DNA of 64,000 nt from Granulosicoccaceae sp. 1_MG-2023 (GTDB taxonomy: Bacteria; Pseudomonadota; Gammaproteobacteria; Granulosicoccales; Granulosicoccaceae), in NCBI GenBank assembly GCA_030546905.1, contig JAUOPI010000001.1, forward strand, positions 62,001 to 126,000, read 5' to 3'. Both the position numbers and the translations under genes were made by a program. Below are positions 7,512 to 17,284 of the stretch, piece by piece (the stretch's first letter is position 1; each line of letters opens with the position of its first letter). Under the pieces are notes generated by a model. It did not search any database and was not told where the DNA came from. It was given only the letters and a program-made list of their open reading frames with translations.

Positions 7512-9245
7512 ATGAAACACACCGTATTGACACTGCTTTGCCTGCTAAGCCTGTCGCTGCCGGCCCAGAGCCGCGAAGCCCGTTACCCCGAATTCACCAG
7601 CGGACGCATCCCGCAGCAACTGGCCAGCGCAGAAAAACACATGGTCGCCAGCGCCAATCCTTACGCCACCGAAGCCGGTCTGGCGATCCTGCGCCGCGGC
7701 GGCAGCGCGGTCGACGCCGCGATTGCCGTGCAGCTGGTACTGAATCTGGTCGAGCCCGAATCCAGCGGCATAGGCGGTGGCGGCTTTGCCCTGCTGTGGG
7801 ATGCCGGTAAACAGCAACTGAGCACCATCGACGGCCGCGAGAAAGCCCCGATGCAGGCCGGTGAGTCCCTGTTTATCGAAAACGGCGAAACCATGAACTG
7901 GTGGGAAGCGCTGGCCGGCGGCCGCTCCGTCGGCACCCCGGGCGTACCGGCCATGCTCTGGGAGATGCACCAAAAAGGCGGCAAGTTGCCCTGGGCGGCC
8001 CTGTTCGAACCGGCAATATCGCTCGCCGAAGACGGGTTTGAGATTTCCCCCAAACTGGCCCACAGCATCGCCAATAACACCAATCCGGCGCTGGGTCGCT
8101 ATGACGCCGCCTGGGACTATTTTTTCCCCGGCGGGCAGGCGTTGAAAAAAGGCCGGGTAGTAAAAAATCCGGCCTTTGCCGACACCTTGCGCCGTCTGGC
8201 GCAGCTCGGGCCGGCGGCCTTTTATAAAGGTCAGATCGCCATGGATATAGTCGACACCGTGCGCGGCGCGCGCGACAACCCCGGCTTGCTCAGCGAAGCC
8301 GATCTGGCCGCCTATAAAGCAGTCGAACGCCCGCCGGTATGCGCGCCCTGGCGGCAGTTCCGGATCTGCGGCATGGGGCCGCCTACCTCCGGCGGTGTTA
8401 CCGTCATTCAGATCATGAAACTGCTCGAAGAGCTGGACTACGCACGCCTGACGCCCATGTCGGCCGAATTCACCCACTGGTTTACCCAGGCCTCACGCCT
8501 GGCCTATGCCGACCGCGACCGCTATCTGGCCGACAGCGATTTTGTTGATGTGCCGGTCGAAGGTTTGCTCGACGAAAGCTATCTGGCCGGACGGCGCAAA
8601 CTCATGCGTGAACAGGACACAGGCCCGCTCAGCGCCGGTCAGCCGCCCGGTGCTGAAACCGCGCTGCTCGATGCCTATTCCCCCGAACCGGCCGGCACCA
8701 CCCACTTCTCCATCATCGACGCCGACGGCAACGCCGTTTCCATGACCTCCAGTATTGAAATGGCCTTCGGCTCGACCCTGATGGTGCGCGGTTTTCTGCT
8801 CAACAACCAACTGACCGACTTCTCCTTCGCGCCCACGGATCAGGACGGGCAGAAAGTGGCCAACCGCGTCGAGCCGGGCAAACGCCCGCGCAGCTCCATG
8901 TCACCGATGATGGTATTCAACGACCAAGGTGAACTGTATATGCTGATCGGCTCACCGGGCGGCAGCCGCATTATCGGCTATGTTGCACGTACGCTGCTGG
9001 CCACCCTCGGCTTCGGCCTGGATATACAACAGGCCATAGACCTGCCGCATGTGGTTAACCGCAACGGCAGCACCGACCTGGAAGCCGGCACCGCCGCCGA
9101 ATCCCTCGCCGACGCCCTGCGTGAGCGCGGCCACGAGGTCAGCATCCGCGACCTCAACTCCGGCCTGCACGGTATCGTTATTCTCGATCACCTGCTGACC
9201 GGCGGCGCCGATCCGCGCCGGGTCGGTGAAGCGCGCGGGGACTAA
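7512..9245 (+). CDS. ggt: Gamma-glutamyltransferase precursor
   Basis: This 577-residue precursor has a signal peptide (residues 1-21, ending PAQS). It cleaves the gamma-glutamyl bond of glutathione and related compounds in the periplasm. The family motifs are present: SSGIGGGGFALLW in the large subunit, RPRSSMSPMMV, and the autoprocessing site AGTTHFSIIDADGNAVS, whose first threonine of TTH is the N-terminal nucleophile after self-cleavage into large and small subunits. GSPGGSRIIGYV lies near the C-terminus. Length is normal. ATG 7512 is chosen because GGGAG precedes it and it begins the signal peptide. It is a single-gene unit. Confidence 0.93.
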   Translation: MKHTVLTLLCLLSLSLPAQSREARYPEFTSGRIPQQLASAEKHMVASANPYATEAGLAILRRGGSAVDAAIAVQLVLNLVEPESSGIGGGGFALLWDAGKQQLSTIDGREKAPMQAGESLFIENGETMNWWEALAGGRSVGTPGVPAMLWEMHQKGGKLPWAALFEPAISLAEDGFEISPKLAHSIANNTNPALGRYDAAWDYFFPGGQALKKGRVVKNPAFADTLRRLAQLGPAAFYKGQIAMDIVDTVRGARDNPGLLSEADLAAYKAVERPPVCAPWRQFRICGMGPPTSGGVTVIQIMKLLEELDYARLTPMSAEFTHWFTQASRLAYADRDRYLADSDFVDVPVEGLLDESYLAGRRKLMREQDTGPLSAGQPPGAETALLDAYSPEPAGTTHFSIIDADGNAVSMTSSIEMAFGSTLMVRGFLLNNQLTDFSFAPTDQDGQKVANRVEPGKRPRSSMSPMMVFNDQGELYMLIGSPGGSRIIGYVARTLLATLGFGLDIQQAIDLPHVVNRNGSTDLEAGTAAESLADALRERGHEVSIRDLNSGLHGIVILDHLLTGGADPRRVGEARGD

Positions 9246-9282
9246 TCCACCGCCTCTGACCGGAGTCTGCTATGACTCCGGT

Positions 9283-10011
9283 CTACAAGCCCAGACGTGC
9301 ACTGATACGCTGTTCCAATTGCACCATAAGGTCGTAGAGCAACACGGCAAACAGGCCGACGATCAGGCCGCCTTGCAGGACGAAGGCGGTGTTGTTGGTC
9401 AGCAGCCCGGCGATGATGACCTCGCCAAGGGTTTTGGCCGCGACGGTTGAGCCGATGGTGGCGGTGCCGAGGGCGATAATCGCAGACAGGCGGATGCCGT
9501 TCAGGATCACCGGCAAAGCGAGCGGCAGTTCGATGCGGATCAGACGCTGCAGGCGGGTCAGGCCGATGCCGCGCGCCGCGTCCAGCACGGTCGGCGAAAC
9601 CGTGCTTAAGCCGGCGATGGCGTTTTCGAAGATGGGCAGGAGGCCGTAGAGGAACAACGCCACCAGGGTCGGGCCTTCGCCGAATCCCAGTGCCGGCACG
9701 GCCAGCGCCAGCACCGCCACCGGCGGGAAGGTCTGGCCGATATTGGTGACCGTACGCGAGAGCGGGCGAAAAGCCGCGCCGAAGGGCCGGGTAACCAGTA
9801 TGGCCATGCCGACGGCTACCAGCGTAGCGGCCAGGGTGGCGATCAGTACCAGCGCCAGATGATTCAGAGACAGGGACAGCAGCGATGTGCGGGAGTAGAT
9901 CACCGGCCCGCCTTGCGGTGCGAAAGGCGCGAACAGCCAGCTGAACCGCTCCGGCCACACAACCAGCGCCAGCAGCAACACCGCCAGAGCGGGGCGCAGA
10001 TAGGTGCGCAT
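9283..10011 (-). CDS. yehW: ABC transporter permease, YehW-like (osmolyte uptake)
   Basis: This 242-residue inner-membrane permease has about six transmembrane segments and the EAA loop motif in the form LDAARGIGLTRLQRLIRIELPLALP, which docks to the ATPase. It is the last gene of a four-gene minus-strand operon in the order binding protein, permease, ATPase, permease, the order of E. coli yehZYXW. It begins two bases after the ATPase stop. The E. coli system belongs to the OpuC/OsmU class and binds glycine betaine weakly, so the true substrate may be another osmolyte. Confidence 0.85.
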   Translation of the reverse strand: MRTYLRPALAVLLLALVVWPERFSWLFAPFAPQGGPVIYSRTSLLSLSLNHLALVLIATLAATLVAVGMAILVTRPFGAAFRPLSRTVTNIGQTFPPVAVLALAVPALGFGEGPTLVALFLYGLLPIFENAIAGLSTVSPTVLDAARGIGLTRLQRLIRIELPLALPVILNGIRLSAIIALGTATIGSTVAAKTLGEVIIAGLLTNNTAFVLQGGLIVGLFAVLLYDLMVQLEQRISARLGL

Positions 10012-10013
10012 GC

Positions 10014-10949
10014 TCAGCCCGGCCCCTGCGCTTGGGCGCGTATGGCCTTGAGGGTGACGCGTGCGGCCCGTCCGTCGTCCGTCTGCACCGGCAAGGCATC
10101 ACGTCCGGACCACAAGCACAGCGCGAGCGCGTCACGCAAATTAGTCGTGGGCGCAATGGCCTCGCCCGGCGCCGTCCCCGGCTCCACGATATCAGCCACC
10201 GGCAACAGGGACAGCAAGCGCAGCGGCCGTTCCACACCTCCGACCATTTCAGCCACAAAGCCGGTTGCCGGGTTGCGGATAATCCCGGTCGGTGAGCCGT
10301 GTTGTACCAGCCGTCCGCCGTCCATGACCGCAATGCGGTCGCCGAGGCGGATCGCCTCTTCCATATCATGGGTAACCAGCAGAATGGTCGAGCCGAGCGC
10401 CCGCTGGATTCGCCGCAGATCATCCTGGGCACGGGCGCGGATAATCGGGTCCAGCGCGCCGAAGGGCTCGTCCATCAACAACAAATCCGGCCGCGACGCC
10501 AACGCGCGGGCCACGCCGACCCGCTGTTGCTGACCACCGGACAATTCGGCCGGATAGCGGTCGCGAAACTGCGCCGGTTCCATGGAAAACAAACTCAGCA
10601 ATTCGTCCACGCGGGCGCGGATCTGATCTTCCGGCCAGCCGAGCAAAGCCGGCACCGCGCCGATATTGCGCGCTATCGTGTAGTGCGGAAACAGACCGTG
10701 GCCCTGAATCGCGTAACCGATACGACGACGCAACAGATGCGGGGCCAGGCTGTCGGTGGCCTCACCATGGATTCTCACCTCGCCGGCATCGGCCGTCTCC
10801 AGGCGGTTAATCATACGCAGCAAGGTGGTCTTACCCGAGCCGGAGGTACCGACAATTACCGTGATCGTGCCGGTTTCGACGGTCATGGAGACCGCATCGA
10901 CAGCGGCCTTGTTGTCGTAGAATTTACTCAGGCCGTCGATTTCAATCAT
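10014..10949 (-). CDS. yehX: ABC transporter ATP-binding protein, YehX-like
   Basis: This 311-residue ATPase has Walker A (VGTSGSGKTTLLRMI, about residue 34), the ABC signature LSGGQQQRVGVARAL, Walker B LLLMDEPFGALDP and the switch histidine in VTHDMEEAIRLGDRI. A C-terminal extension after residue 235 resembles the regulatory tail of osmoprotectant ATPases. It powers uptake through the two flanking permeases. Its ATG overlaps the upstream permease stop by four bases, indicating translational coupling. Confidence 0.9.
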   Translation of the reverse strand: MIEIDGLSKFYDNKAAVDAVSMTVETGTITVIVGTSGSGKTTLLRMINRLETADAGEVRIHGEATDSLAPHLLRRRIGYAIQGHGLFPHYTIARNIGAVPALLGWPEDQIRARVDELLSLFSMEPAQFRDRYPAELSGGQQQRVGVARALASRPDLLLMDEPFGALDPIIRARAQDDLRRIQRALGSTILLVTHDMEEAIRLGDRIAVMDGGRLVQHGSPTGIIRNPATGFVAEMVGGVERPLRLLSLLPVADIVEPGTAPGEAIAPTTNLRDALALCLWSGRDALPVQTDDGRAARVTLKAIRAQAQGPG

Positions 10950-12076
10950 GTCTCACTACCCCGTTGCGGCTGTGTGATTTCGATAAGAATATCCATCACG
11001 ATGGCCGCCACCATCGCCAGGGCCACGGTCGGCAACGCACCAAGTAGAATCAGATCCGTGGCAGTTTGGTTAAGCCCCTGAAAAACAAAGGTGCCAAAGC
11101 CCCCGCCGCCGATCAGCCCGGCGATCACCGCCAACCCGGTGTTTTGCACCAGCACGATGCGCAGGCCGGTCAGAATCACCGGAAGCCCGAGCGGGATCTC
11201 GATCCTGAACAGCCGCTGCCAGGTCGTCATGCCAATGCCTCTGGCTGCATCACGCACAGCAGGCGGAATACTCTCCAGCCCAGCCACGGTATTGGCCACC
11301 ACCGGCAGCAGGGAGTAAAGCACCAGGGCGAGAAATGCCGGGGCAAACCCGATCCCGGCAATGCCGATGGCCTGTGCAGCCGGAAACTGTGTGCCGATCC
11401 AGCCAAGCAGCGGAATCATAATGCCGAACATGGCCAGCGAAGGGATGGTTTGCAGAAAACTCAGCAACGGCAGGAGGGCTTCGCGCAGACGGCTATGGCG
11501 GTGACACAACACACCGAGCGGCAGGCCGATCAGGGCCGCCAGACCCAGCGAGCCGAAAGCCAGCCAGAGATGGCGGATAAACGCGTCCAGCACGGCGGCT
11601 TTACGCGGTGCAAACTCCTGTGCGATGGACAGATCCGATAACAGCCCCGCCTTCAGCAGCCCGGCCACGCACAGCAGCGTCAAAGCCAAGGCCGCGGCAC
11701 GTGTGCGCGGACCGGGTTGCAGTTGTGATAAGGCATCGGCCAGCAGCAATGCGCAAATCACCAGCAAACACCAGAATCCGGCTGCCGGCGAGACCCGCGC
11801 ATAGCGGCCCGCGTCCGCCAGCAAGGCGGCCGCCCCCATCGACAGAAGCCAGAACAGGCCGGCCAGACTCAGGACCGCGCCGGCAACCCGCAGAACGGGA
11901 CGGGACTGTAGCAGCCCCAGAAGCAGACCAAGCCCCAGCAGAAACAGGGCCGGGGCACTGTGTTGCACAGGCGCGGCACGCCACAGCGCAACACCCTCGC
12001 CGACGACGATACGATTGGCCGCCAGCGAAAGAAACGGCGCCGCACAGCTCGCCGCACCCAGGATCAGGAACAACAA
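10946..12076 (-). CDS. yehY: ABC transporter permease with extra N-terminal helices, YehY-like
   Basis: This 376-residue permease has an extra membrane block of about 150 residues before the standard permease domain, as in E. coli YehY. The early motif NRIVVGEGVALW corresponds to a conserved segment of YehY. The C-terminal domain carries RDAARGIGMTTWQRLFRIEI, the ATPase-docking loop. No ATG or GTG fits the start: the frame begins at TTG 12076 (or slightly upstream), giving an N-terminus in register with YehY. It follows the binding-protein gene by 53 bases. Confidence 0.87.
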   Translation of the reverse strand: MLFLILGAASCAAPFLSLAANRIVVGEGVALWRAAPVQHSAPALFLLGLGLLLGLLQSRPVLRVAGAVLSLAGLFWLLSMGAAALLADAGRYARVSPAAGFWCLLVICALLLADALSQLQPGPRTRAAALALTLLCVAGLLKAGLLSDLSIAQEFAPRKAAVLDAFIRHLWLAFGSLGLAALIGLPLGVLCHRHSRLREALLPLLSFLQTIPSLAMFGIMIPLLGWIGTQFPAAQAIGIAGIGFAPAFLALVLYSLLPVVANTVAGLESIPPAVRDAARGIGMTTWQRLFRIEIPLGLPVILTGLRIVLVQNTGLAVIAGLIGGGGFGTFVFQGLNQTATDLILLGALPTVALAMVAAIVMDILIEITQPQRGSET

Positions 12077-12129
12077 GCCCGGTGCGGAGAGCCACGCGCG
12101 ACGCGGCCGGGAAAGAACGGCGGCAGGGA

Positions 12130-13050
12130 TTACTTGAGCACCCCGATGCGGGTCAGGTAGTCACGCGCCACGGCGTCCGCCGGCTCACCGCCTACCTGAA
12201 TACGCCCGTTCAGCTCTTGCAGGGTGGCCATATCCAGCGCGCTGAAGATCGGATTGAGTACATCGGCGATAGCCGGATATTCCGCCAGCACCTCTGCGCG
12301 CACAATCGGGGTCGGCTCGTACACGGGCTGCACGCCTTTGTCATCCGCCATCACCACCAGCCCGGCGGCACCAACACCGCCGTCGGTGCCATAGGCCATC
12401 GCAGCATTTACGCCCGAAGTGCCGCGCGCCGCGGCCTGAATAGTGGCCGCCGTATCACCGCCGGACAGCACCACGGTCTGATCCGCACTCAGGGTGAAGC
12501 CGTAAGTGCTTTGCATTGCCGGCAACACCGCCGGCGAGGATACAAATTCGGTTGACGCGGCCAGTTTCACCTCGCCGCCACCGGCAACCCAGGCGCCGAA
12601 ATCTGACATGGTGACCAGACTGTTGGCCTCGGCAACCGGGCCGGTCACCGCGATAGCCCAGGTGTTATTGGCCGGTGCCGATTCCAGCCAGACAATATTA
12701 TTGGCCTCGAGATCCAGTTCCGCGGCGCGCGCATGGGCGGCGGCAGCATCCTTCCAGATATCGCTGTCAGCCTCATTAAAGAAGAAGGCTGCATTGCCCG
12801 TGTATTCGGGATAGAGATCGATCTGAGCGGCCATAATGGCCTGCCGCACGACCTGCGTGCCGCCGAGCTGCAAACGGCGCTCAACCGGCAGGCCTGCGTC
12901 CTCAAGCGCCAGCGCCATCATATTGCCGAGCAGCCCGCCTTCGGTATCGATCTTGGAGGAAACAACAATAGCGGCCTGCGCACTGGCAGCAAACACACCG
13001 GTAAGAGTCGCGCTCAGCGTCAGCGCGGTGAGAAGACGTTTGGCCGTCAT
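12130..13050 (-). CDS. yehZ: Osmolyte ABC transporter substrate-binding protein, YehZ/OsmF-like
   Basis: This 306-residue periplasmic binding protein has a signal peptide (MTAKRLLTALTLSATLTGVF... ending AQA). SSKIDTEGGLLGNM, IDLYPEYTGNAAFFF, APANNTWAIAV, SGVNAAMAYGTDG and QPVYEPTP closely track E. coli YehZ. It captures a quaternary-ammonium-type osmolyte and delivers it to YehYXW. ATG 13050 is chosen over a frame open a further 101 codons upstream because it starts the signal peptide and has AAAGGAC before it. As the first gene of yehZYXW it sets the operon promoter in 13051-13487. Confidence 0.9.
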   Translation of the reverse strand: MTAKRLLTALTLSATLTGVFAASAQAAIVVSSKIDTEGGLLGNMMALALEDAGLPVERRLQLGGTQVVRQAIMAAQIDLYPEYTGNAAFFFNEADSDIWKDAAAAHARAAELDLEANNIVWLESAPANNTWAIAVTGPVAEANSLVTMSDFGAWVAGGGEVKLAASTEFVSSPAVLPAMQSTYGFTLSADQTVVLSGGDTAATIQAAARGTSGVNAAMAYGTDGGVGAAGLVVMADDKGVQPVYEPTPIVRAEVLAEYPAIADVLNPIFSALDMATLQELNGRIQVGGEPADAVARDYLTRIGVLK

Positions 13051-13487
13051 GCGGGAAGTCCTTTGGGTCGTAGGTTTCCCGGAGTCTACGACAGCAGCCC
13101 GCCCGGATATAGTGCAAGACACGGCCGGTGCGGTTAAATGTCGCTGACAATCCGCACCTGCCCTGCGACCACGCCGGACCTGCCGAAGTGCATTGGAATG
13201 CGCCTGCGCGGGGGCCGGCCGCGCGCTGCGACACGCCTGAGCGGTAGACCTCAGCGCAAACAAAGCTGTACCGGATGTAACTTTCAGACCGGCCTTGCCG
13301 GCAGCACTCGCAACGCAGCAAAACCCGGACAGGCAGCGCTTGCCGGTATACAATTTTGCAACGCTGAAACCGGCCGCTTAATTGGCCGCGTTTGCTCAGC
13401 GTATACTGCGCCGTGACACGCGGTCACCCTATCGACCGATTCCCCTGAACCTGCCTGATCCAGGCATCTCAACCCGAAATACAAGCT
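13051..13487. other. Intergenic region between divergent yehZ and the marC-type gene
   Basis: About 437 bp carrying the promoters of both genes. I see no convincing small gene: the open frames here have biased arginine/alanine-rich translations. A TATACT hexamer at 13402-13407, about 80 bases before the MarC-type start, is the best -10 candidate on the plus strand; the matching -35 (TTAATT, 13378-13383) is weak. No riboswitch or operator was recognised. Confidence 0.4.
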
Positions 13488-14117
13488 ATGCTCGCTCACG
13501 CAATTACTGTTTTTATGGGGTTCTTTGCCATCATGAACCCCGTTGCCAGCACCCCGATGTTTATCAGCCTGACCCATGGCGATGATGAAAAAACCACCCG
13601 CGCCGTGGCGATACGCTCGCTGTCGATCGCATTTCTGATCGTCGCCGTGTTTGCCGTGGCCGGCAAAGTGATTTTTGAGATGTTCGGCCTGACCCTGCCG
13701 GCGTTTCAGATTACCGGCGGTCTGGTGGTCTTTCTGATCGGCTTTCAGATGCTCAACGGCAGCCCGTCCAAAGTTCAGTCACCGGCCGAAGCCCACAGCG
13801 CGCAGTCACGCGAAGCGGCGCTCAGCATCGCCGTTTCACCTTTGGCCATGCCGCTGCTGGCCGGTCCGGGCACCATCACCACCGCCATGAACTTCTCAGC
13901 AGCCGGCGGCCTGATGGAAGTGATTATCACCATTGCCGCCTTCGGCATTCTGTGCGCCATCACCTATGTGTTGTTTATTTTCGGCGAGAAATTCGTCACC
14001 TATATCGGCGACAGCGCACTGGCGGTCATCACGCGGATGATGGGCTTGATTCTCGCGGTGATCGGTACACAGATGGTGATTAAGGGCGTACACGGCGCCT
14101 TTGATCTGCCGCTCTGA
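13488..14117 (+). CDS. MarC-family integral membrane protein
   Basis: This 209-residue protein has six hydrophobic segments and the MarC/UPF0056 features: FFAIMNPVASTPMF in helix 1, ITGGLVVFLIGFQML in the middle, and SPLAMPLLAGPGTITTAM, the paired P-L-A-x-P-x-x-x-G-P-G loop that mirrors the first half. The physiological role of MarC proteins is unresolved, and the former link to antibiotic resistance was not upheld. It is monocistronic and convergent with the glycosyltransferase gene. Confidence 0.88.
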   Translation: MLAHAITVFMGFFAIMNPVASTPMFISLTHGDDEKTTRAVAIRSLSIAFLIVAVFAVAGKVIFEMFGLTLPAFQITGGLVVFLIGFQMLNGSPSKVQSPAEAHSAQSREAALSIAVSPLAMPLLAGPGTITTAMNFSAAGGLMEVIITIAAFGILCAITYVLFIFGEKFVTYIGDSALAVITRMMGLILAVIGTQMVIKGVHGAFDLPL

Positions 14118-14142
14118 GCCAACCCTGATCCAACCCGGTACC

Positions 14143-14168
14143 GGCCTTTGCCGCGTCAGGCAAAGGCC
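14143..14168. terminator. Convergent stem-loop overlapping the glycosyltransferase 3' end
   Basis: GGCCTTTGCC (14143-14152) pairs with GGCAAAGGCC (14159-14168), a perfect 10-bp stem with a six-base loop. The right arm is made by the last codons of the glycosyltransferase gene. No T-run follows on either strand, so termination strength is uncertain. Confidence 0.5.
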
Positions 14169-15220
14169 CGGTTAAAGTCCACGCCGCTCAGGTAGGGCTT
14201 GACGTTTTCCCGCTGCAGCTTCTCTGCCGCCTCCAGCGCGCTTTGCAATGAAGCGATATCATCGACCTCACAAAGCTGGCCGTTAAGGCCGTTATCAATC
14301 ACCTCGTCGAGCATTTTCACCACCCGTGTGGCAATGACCGGCGTGCCGATATACAGCGATTCAAGCACGATATTGGGCAGACCTTCCCAGCGACTGCTAA
14401 GCACCAGCGCGTCAGCAAAGCGGATATAGGCATGCGGATTGGGCTGAAAGCCCGGCAGGCTGACCTTATCCGCCAGCGCCAGTTCATCGATCAATGCCTC
14501 AAGCGCAGCCCGCTCTTCTCCTTCACCGAGGATGGTCAGGCGGTATTGCGGCTTGTCTTTTGCGAAAGCGGCAAAAGCGCGCAGCAGATTATCAAAACCC
14601 TTTTGGTAACTGAGCCGGCCGGCGGCGACAAAATTCACGGTACCGGCTGCAAAGGGATTCTCCGCCTGCGCCAGATGTGCATCGATGCTCGCCGTGTCCA
14701 GCGGATTCATCAGTGTGATGATTTTTTCCTTCGGCACGCCGAAGTAGTCATGAATCTCCTGATTCATCTCATCCGTCTGCGCAATTACGCGATGCGCACG
14801 CGGATACAGCAGCCTGACCAGACGCATACTGAACGGTGACAGGCTTTTATTATTGATTTGCGCCGAAGGCAGGTTCGGCTCGCGCACAAACACCCTTGGC
14901 TTACCGCGGGCAAACATGGACGCGATCAGGACAAAGATATTCATGCGGTTGGTGGTGCTGACAATCACATCCGGACGATTGGCGCGGATGGATTTGATCA
15001 GCCGTGGCAGACTGTGGCGCGTGCGTTTCACATCCAGTGATTGCAGATCCACATAATCCGGCACCAGATCAAAGAACACGCCGATACGGTCAACCAGTAA
15101 TAAGGTGATCTCATACTGCTGCGGGTCCAGCGCGCGCAGCATATTCACCATCACCCGCTCGGCGCCGCCGCCGTTGAGATTCGGCACGGCAAACAAGATG
15201 CGTTTTTTTACGACAACCAT
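14156..15220 (-). CDS. Glycosyltransferase, family 4 (GT-B fold)
   Basis: This 354-residue protein shows the GT4 layout: an N-terminal acceptor domain beginning ILFAVPNLNGGGAERVMVN, and a nucleotide-sugar domain with FVAAGRLSYQKGFDNLLRAF and the EX7E motif in SSRWEGLPNIVLESLYIG. It transfers a sugar from a nucleotide donor, probably onto a cell-surface or lipid-linked glycan. The start is ATG 15220 (MVVVKK) with GGGAG six bases upstream; it overlaps the end of the asparagine synthetase gene by 13 bases, so the two are coupled. No other polysaccharide genes are adjacent, so donor and acceptor are unknown. Confidence 0.85.
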   Translation of the reverse strand: MVVVKKRILFAVPNLNGGGAERVMVNMLRALDPQQYEITLLLVDRIGVFFDLVPDYVDLQSLDVKRTRHSLPRLIKSIRANRPDVIVSTTNRMNIFVLIASMFARGKPRVFVREPNLPSAQINNKSLSPFSMRLVRLLYPRAHRVIAQTDEMNQEIHDYFGVPKEKIITLMNPLDTASIDAHLAQAENPFAAGTVNFVAAGRLSYQKGFDNLLRAFAAFAKDKPQYRLTILGEGEERAALEALIDELALADKVSLPGFQPNPHAYIRFADALVLSSRWEGLPNIVLESLYIGTPVIATRVVKMLDEVIDNGLNGQLCEVDDIASLQSALEAAEKLQRENVKPYLSGVDFNRAFA

Positions 15221-17076
15221 TGCTGCTCCCACATTCGCAGACTGAGCAGGCCCCAGACCAGCTTGGGATTCTCGCGCCGGGCCAGAAAGCGCTTGTGGAC
15301 ACCTGCCAGGGCTGTATTGTCCAGAATTTCACTGCCGCGCATATGCTCATCAAGCAGGCCGCTCAGGTCTTCCATCATCCAGCGTTCAATCGGCACGCCG
15401 AATCCCATCTTCGGTCTTTCCATAATCGCCGGCGGGATATGCTTGTGCGTAATCTGTTTTAACAGCCATTTCTTGTCGCCGTTACGGATTTTCATGGATT
15501 CCGGCAGGCGCGCGGCCATTTCCAGAATACGGTGATCGAGCAGCGGCTCGCGCCCTTCCAGACTGACGCTCATGGTCGCGCGATCGACCTTCTGCAGCAC
15601 GTCATCGACCATATAGGTTTGGTAGTCAGTGGCCAGCATACGGTCGAGCTCACCAACACCATCAAGTTCAGCGATGCGGTCAAAATTACTCAGCCGCCGG
15701 CTGTAAGAATAACCGGGTAACAGGTTTTGCTTTTCGTGCGGGGTGGCGAAATAGGGCACGATTTTCTGCAGGGCTGTATTATCCTCGAATAACAGCTTGG
15801 CGACCTTGCCGCTGAAGAACACATCACGGATCAGTCCGCTGCGCTGAATCCATGCAGCCAGGGTGTCAATGTTGCGCTTTCCGGCCAGGGCCAGCAGACG
15901 CGCCATTGCGGCCTGTTTTTCCAGCCCGGCAAGGTATTTGTTATAACCACCGAAAAGCTCATCGCCACCATCGGCGCTGAGGCTGACCGTGACCTGTTCG
16001 CGGGCAATGCGGCTGACAAGAATCGTCGGCACCGCCGACACATCGGCAAAAGGCTCATCATAAAAGTGCGCCAGCTGCGGGATGATATCCAGTGCTTCTT
16101 TTTCCGAGCAATAGTGTTCGGTGTGATCGGTGCCCAGATGTTGCGCCACGGCGCGGGCATGGGGCGCCTCATCAAAACCCTGCTCATGAAAACCGATGGT
16201 GAAGGTTTTGAGCTTATCGGTGCGCTGCACTTGCAGTAAGGCCGTCACCAGGCTGCTGTCGTAACCGCCGCTGAGAAACACGCCGACCGGCACGTCGGCC
16301 ACCATACGCAGCTCAAATGCTTCGCTCAGCAGCACTTCCATCTGCTCCAGCGCCTCCTCGTCGGAGAGCTCAAGCTTGGGCGCCTGATACGCGCTATAGG
16401 CATCCCAGTAGCGTTTTTCCTGCAGTTCCCGACTCAGCAGATCCAGTTCCAGATAACAACCGGCCCGCAGCTTATGGGTGTTTTTGAAGATGCTGTACGG
16501 CTCGGGCACGTAACCCAACTGCAGAAACTGTGCAACGCTGTCCTGATCCACATCACGCGGGAAATCAGGCAGCGCGTGAAAACTCTTGAGCTCGCTGGCA
16601 AACAACAAACGCCCGTCGGCCCAGTGGTAATAAAGCGGTTTGACACCGGCACGGTCACGGATAAAAAACAATCTGGCCGCGCGCCGGTCGTATATGGCAA
16701 TGGCGAACATGCCGACGAATTTATCAACCGCCTTGATTCCCCATTGGTGCCAGGCTTTGAGTATGACTTCCGTATCGCTGTCAGAGCCGAAACTGTAACC
16801 CAGGTCTTCCAGTTCGGTCCGGATGCTGCGGAAGTTATAAACCTCGCCGTTGTACACGATCTCCAGATCGCCGAACTGCATCGGCTGATGTCCGTGTGCG
16901 GAAAGGTCGAGAATCGACAAACGCCGGTGCCCCAGGCCCACCCGCGCATGTTCGCCGTCGTGCACACTGTAACCGGCATCGTCCGGTCCGCGGTGAATCA
17001 GTCTGTCGGTCATGGAAACCAGCGCGTCGCGCCCGAGCTTCCGGTTGAAATCACAAAATCCTGCTATGCCACACAT
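15208..17076 (-). CDS. asnB: Asparagine synthetase (glutamine-hydrolysing) family
   Basis: This 622-residue two-domain enzyme has the glutaminase start MCGIAGFCDF with nucleophile Cys2, FNGEVYN-like VYNGEVYNFRSI, and the synthetase PP-loop GVFLSGGYDSSLVTAL. The start must be ATG 17076 so that cysteine follows the initiator methionine; a longer frame upstream would bury it. The family amidates aspartate, but AsnB-type enzymes paired with glycosyltransferases often amidate sugar acids or other acceptors in surface polysaccharides. The coupled GT4 gene downstream makes that alternative real. It stands away from other amino-acid genes. Confidence 0.88.
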   Translation of the reverse strand: MCGIAGFCDFNRKLGRDALVSMTDRLIHRGPDDAGYSVHDGEHARVGLGHRRLSILDLSAHGHQPMQFGDLEIVYNGEVYNFRSIRTELEDLGYSFGSDSDTEVILKAWHQWGIKAVDKFVGMFAIAIYDRRAARLFFIRDRAGVKPLYYHWADGRLLFASELKSFHALPDFPRDVDQDSVAQFLQLGYVPEPYSIFKNTHKLRAGCYLELDLLSRELQEKRYWDAYSAYQAPKLELSDEEALEQMEVLLSEAFELRMVADVPVGVFLSGGYDSSLVTALLQVQRTDKLKTFTIGFHEQGFDEAPHARAVAQHLGTDHTEHYCSEKEALDIIPQLAHFYDEPFADVSAVPTILVSRIAREQVTVSLSADGGDELFGGYNKYLAGLEKQAAMARLLALAGKRNIDTLAAWIQRSGLIRDVFFSGKVAKLLFEDNTALQKIVPYFATPHEKQNLLPGYSYSRRLSNFDRIAELDGVGELDRMLATDYQTYMVDDVLQKVDRATMSVSLEGREPLLDHRILEMAARLPESMKIRNGDKKWLLKQITHKHIPPAIMERPKMGFGVPIERWMMEDLSGLLDEHMRGSEILDNTALAGVHKRFLARRENPKLVWGLLSLRMWEQQWLS

Positions 17077-17284
17077 CGATGTTGCACTGCCTGCCGTTCT
17101 GTCGGGCACCGCCCCGGTCTATTGCCGGCGCGGCGCGCTTGATTGATTGCTTGAAAAAGTCGCCTGACGCCCGCCCGGGCACGCAGCCCTGCGGACACAA
17201 ACGCTGAAGTTTACGCAGATTCGGCCGGTGCCGAAACGAAAAACTGAACAGCCACGCTGCCTGCGCGGTCTCGCGGAACCGCGC

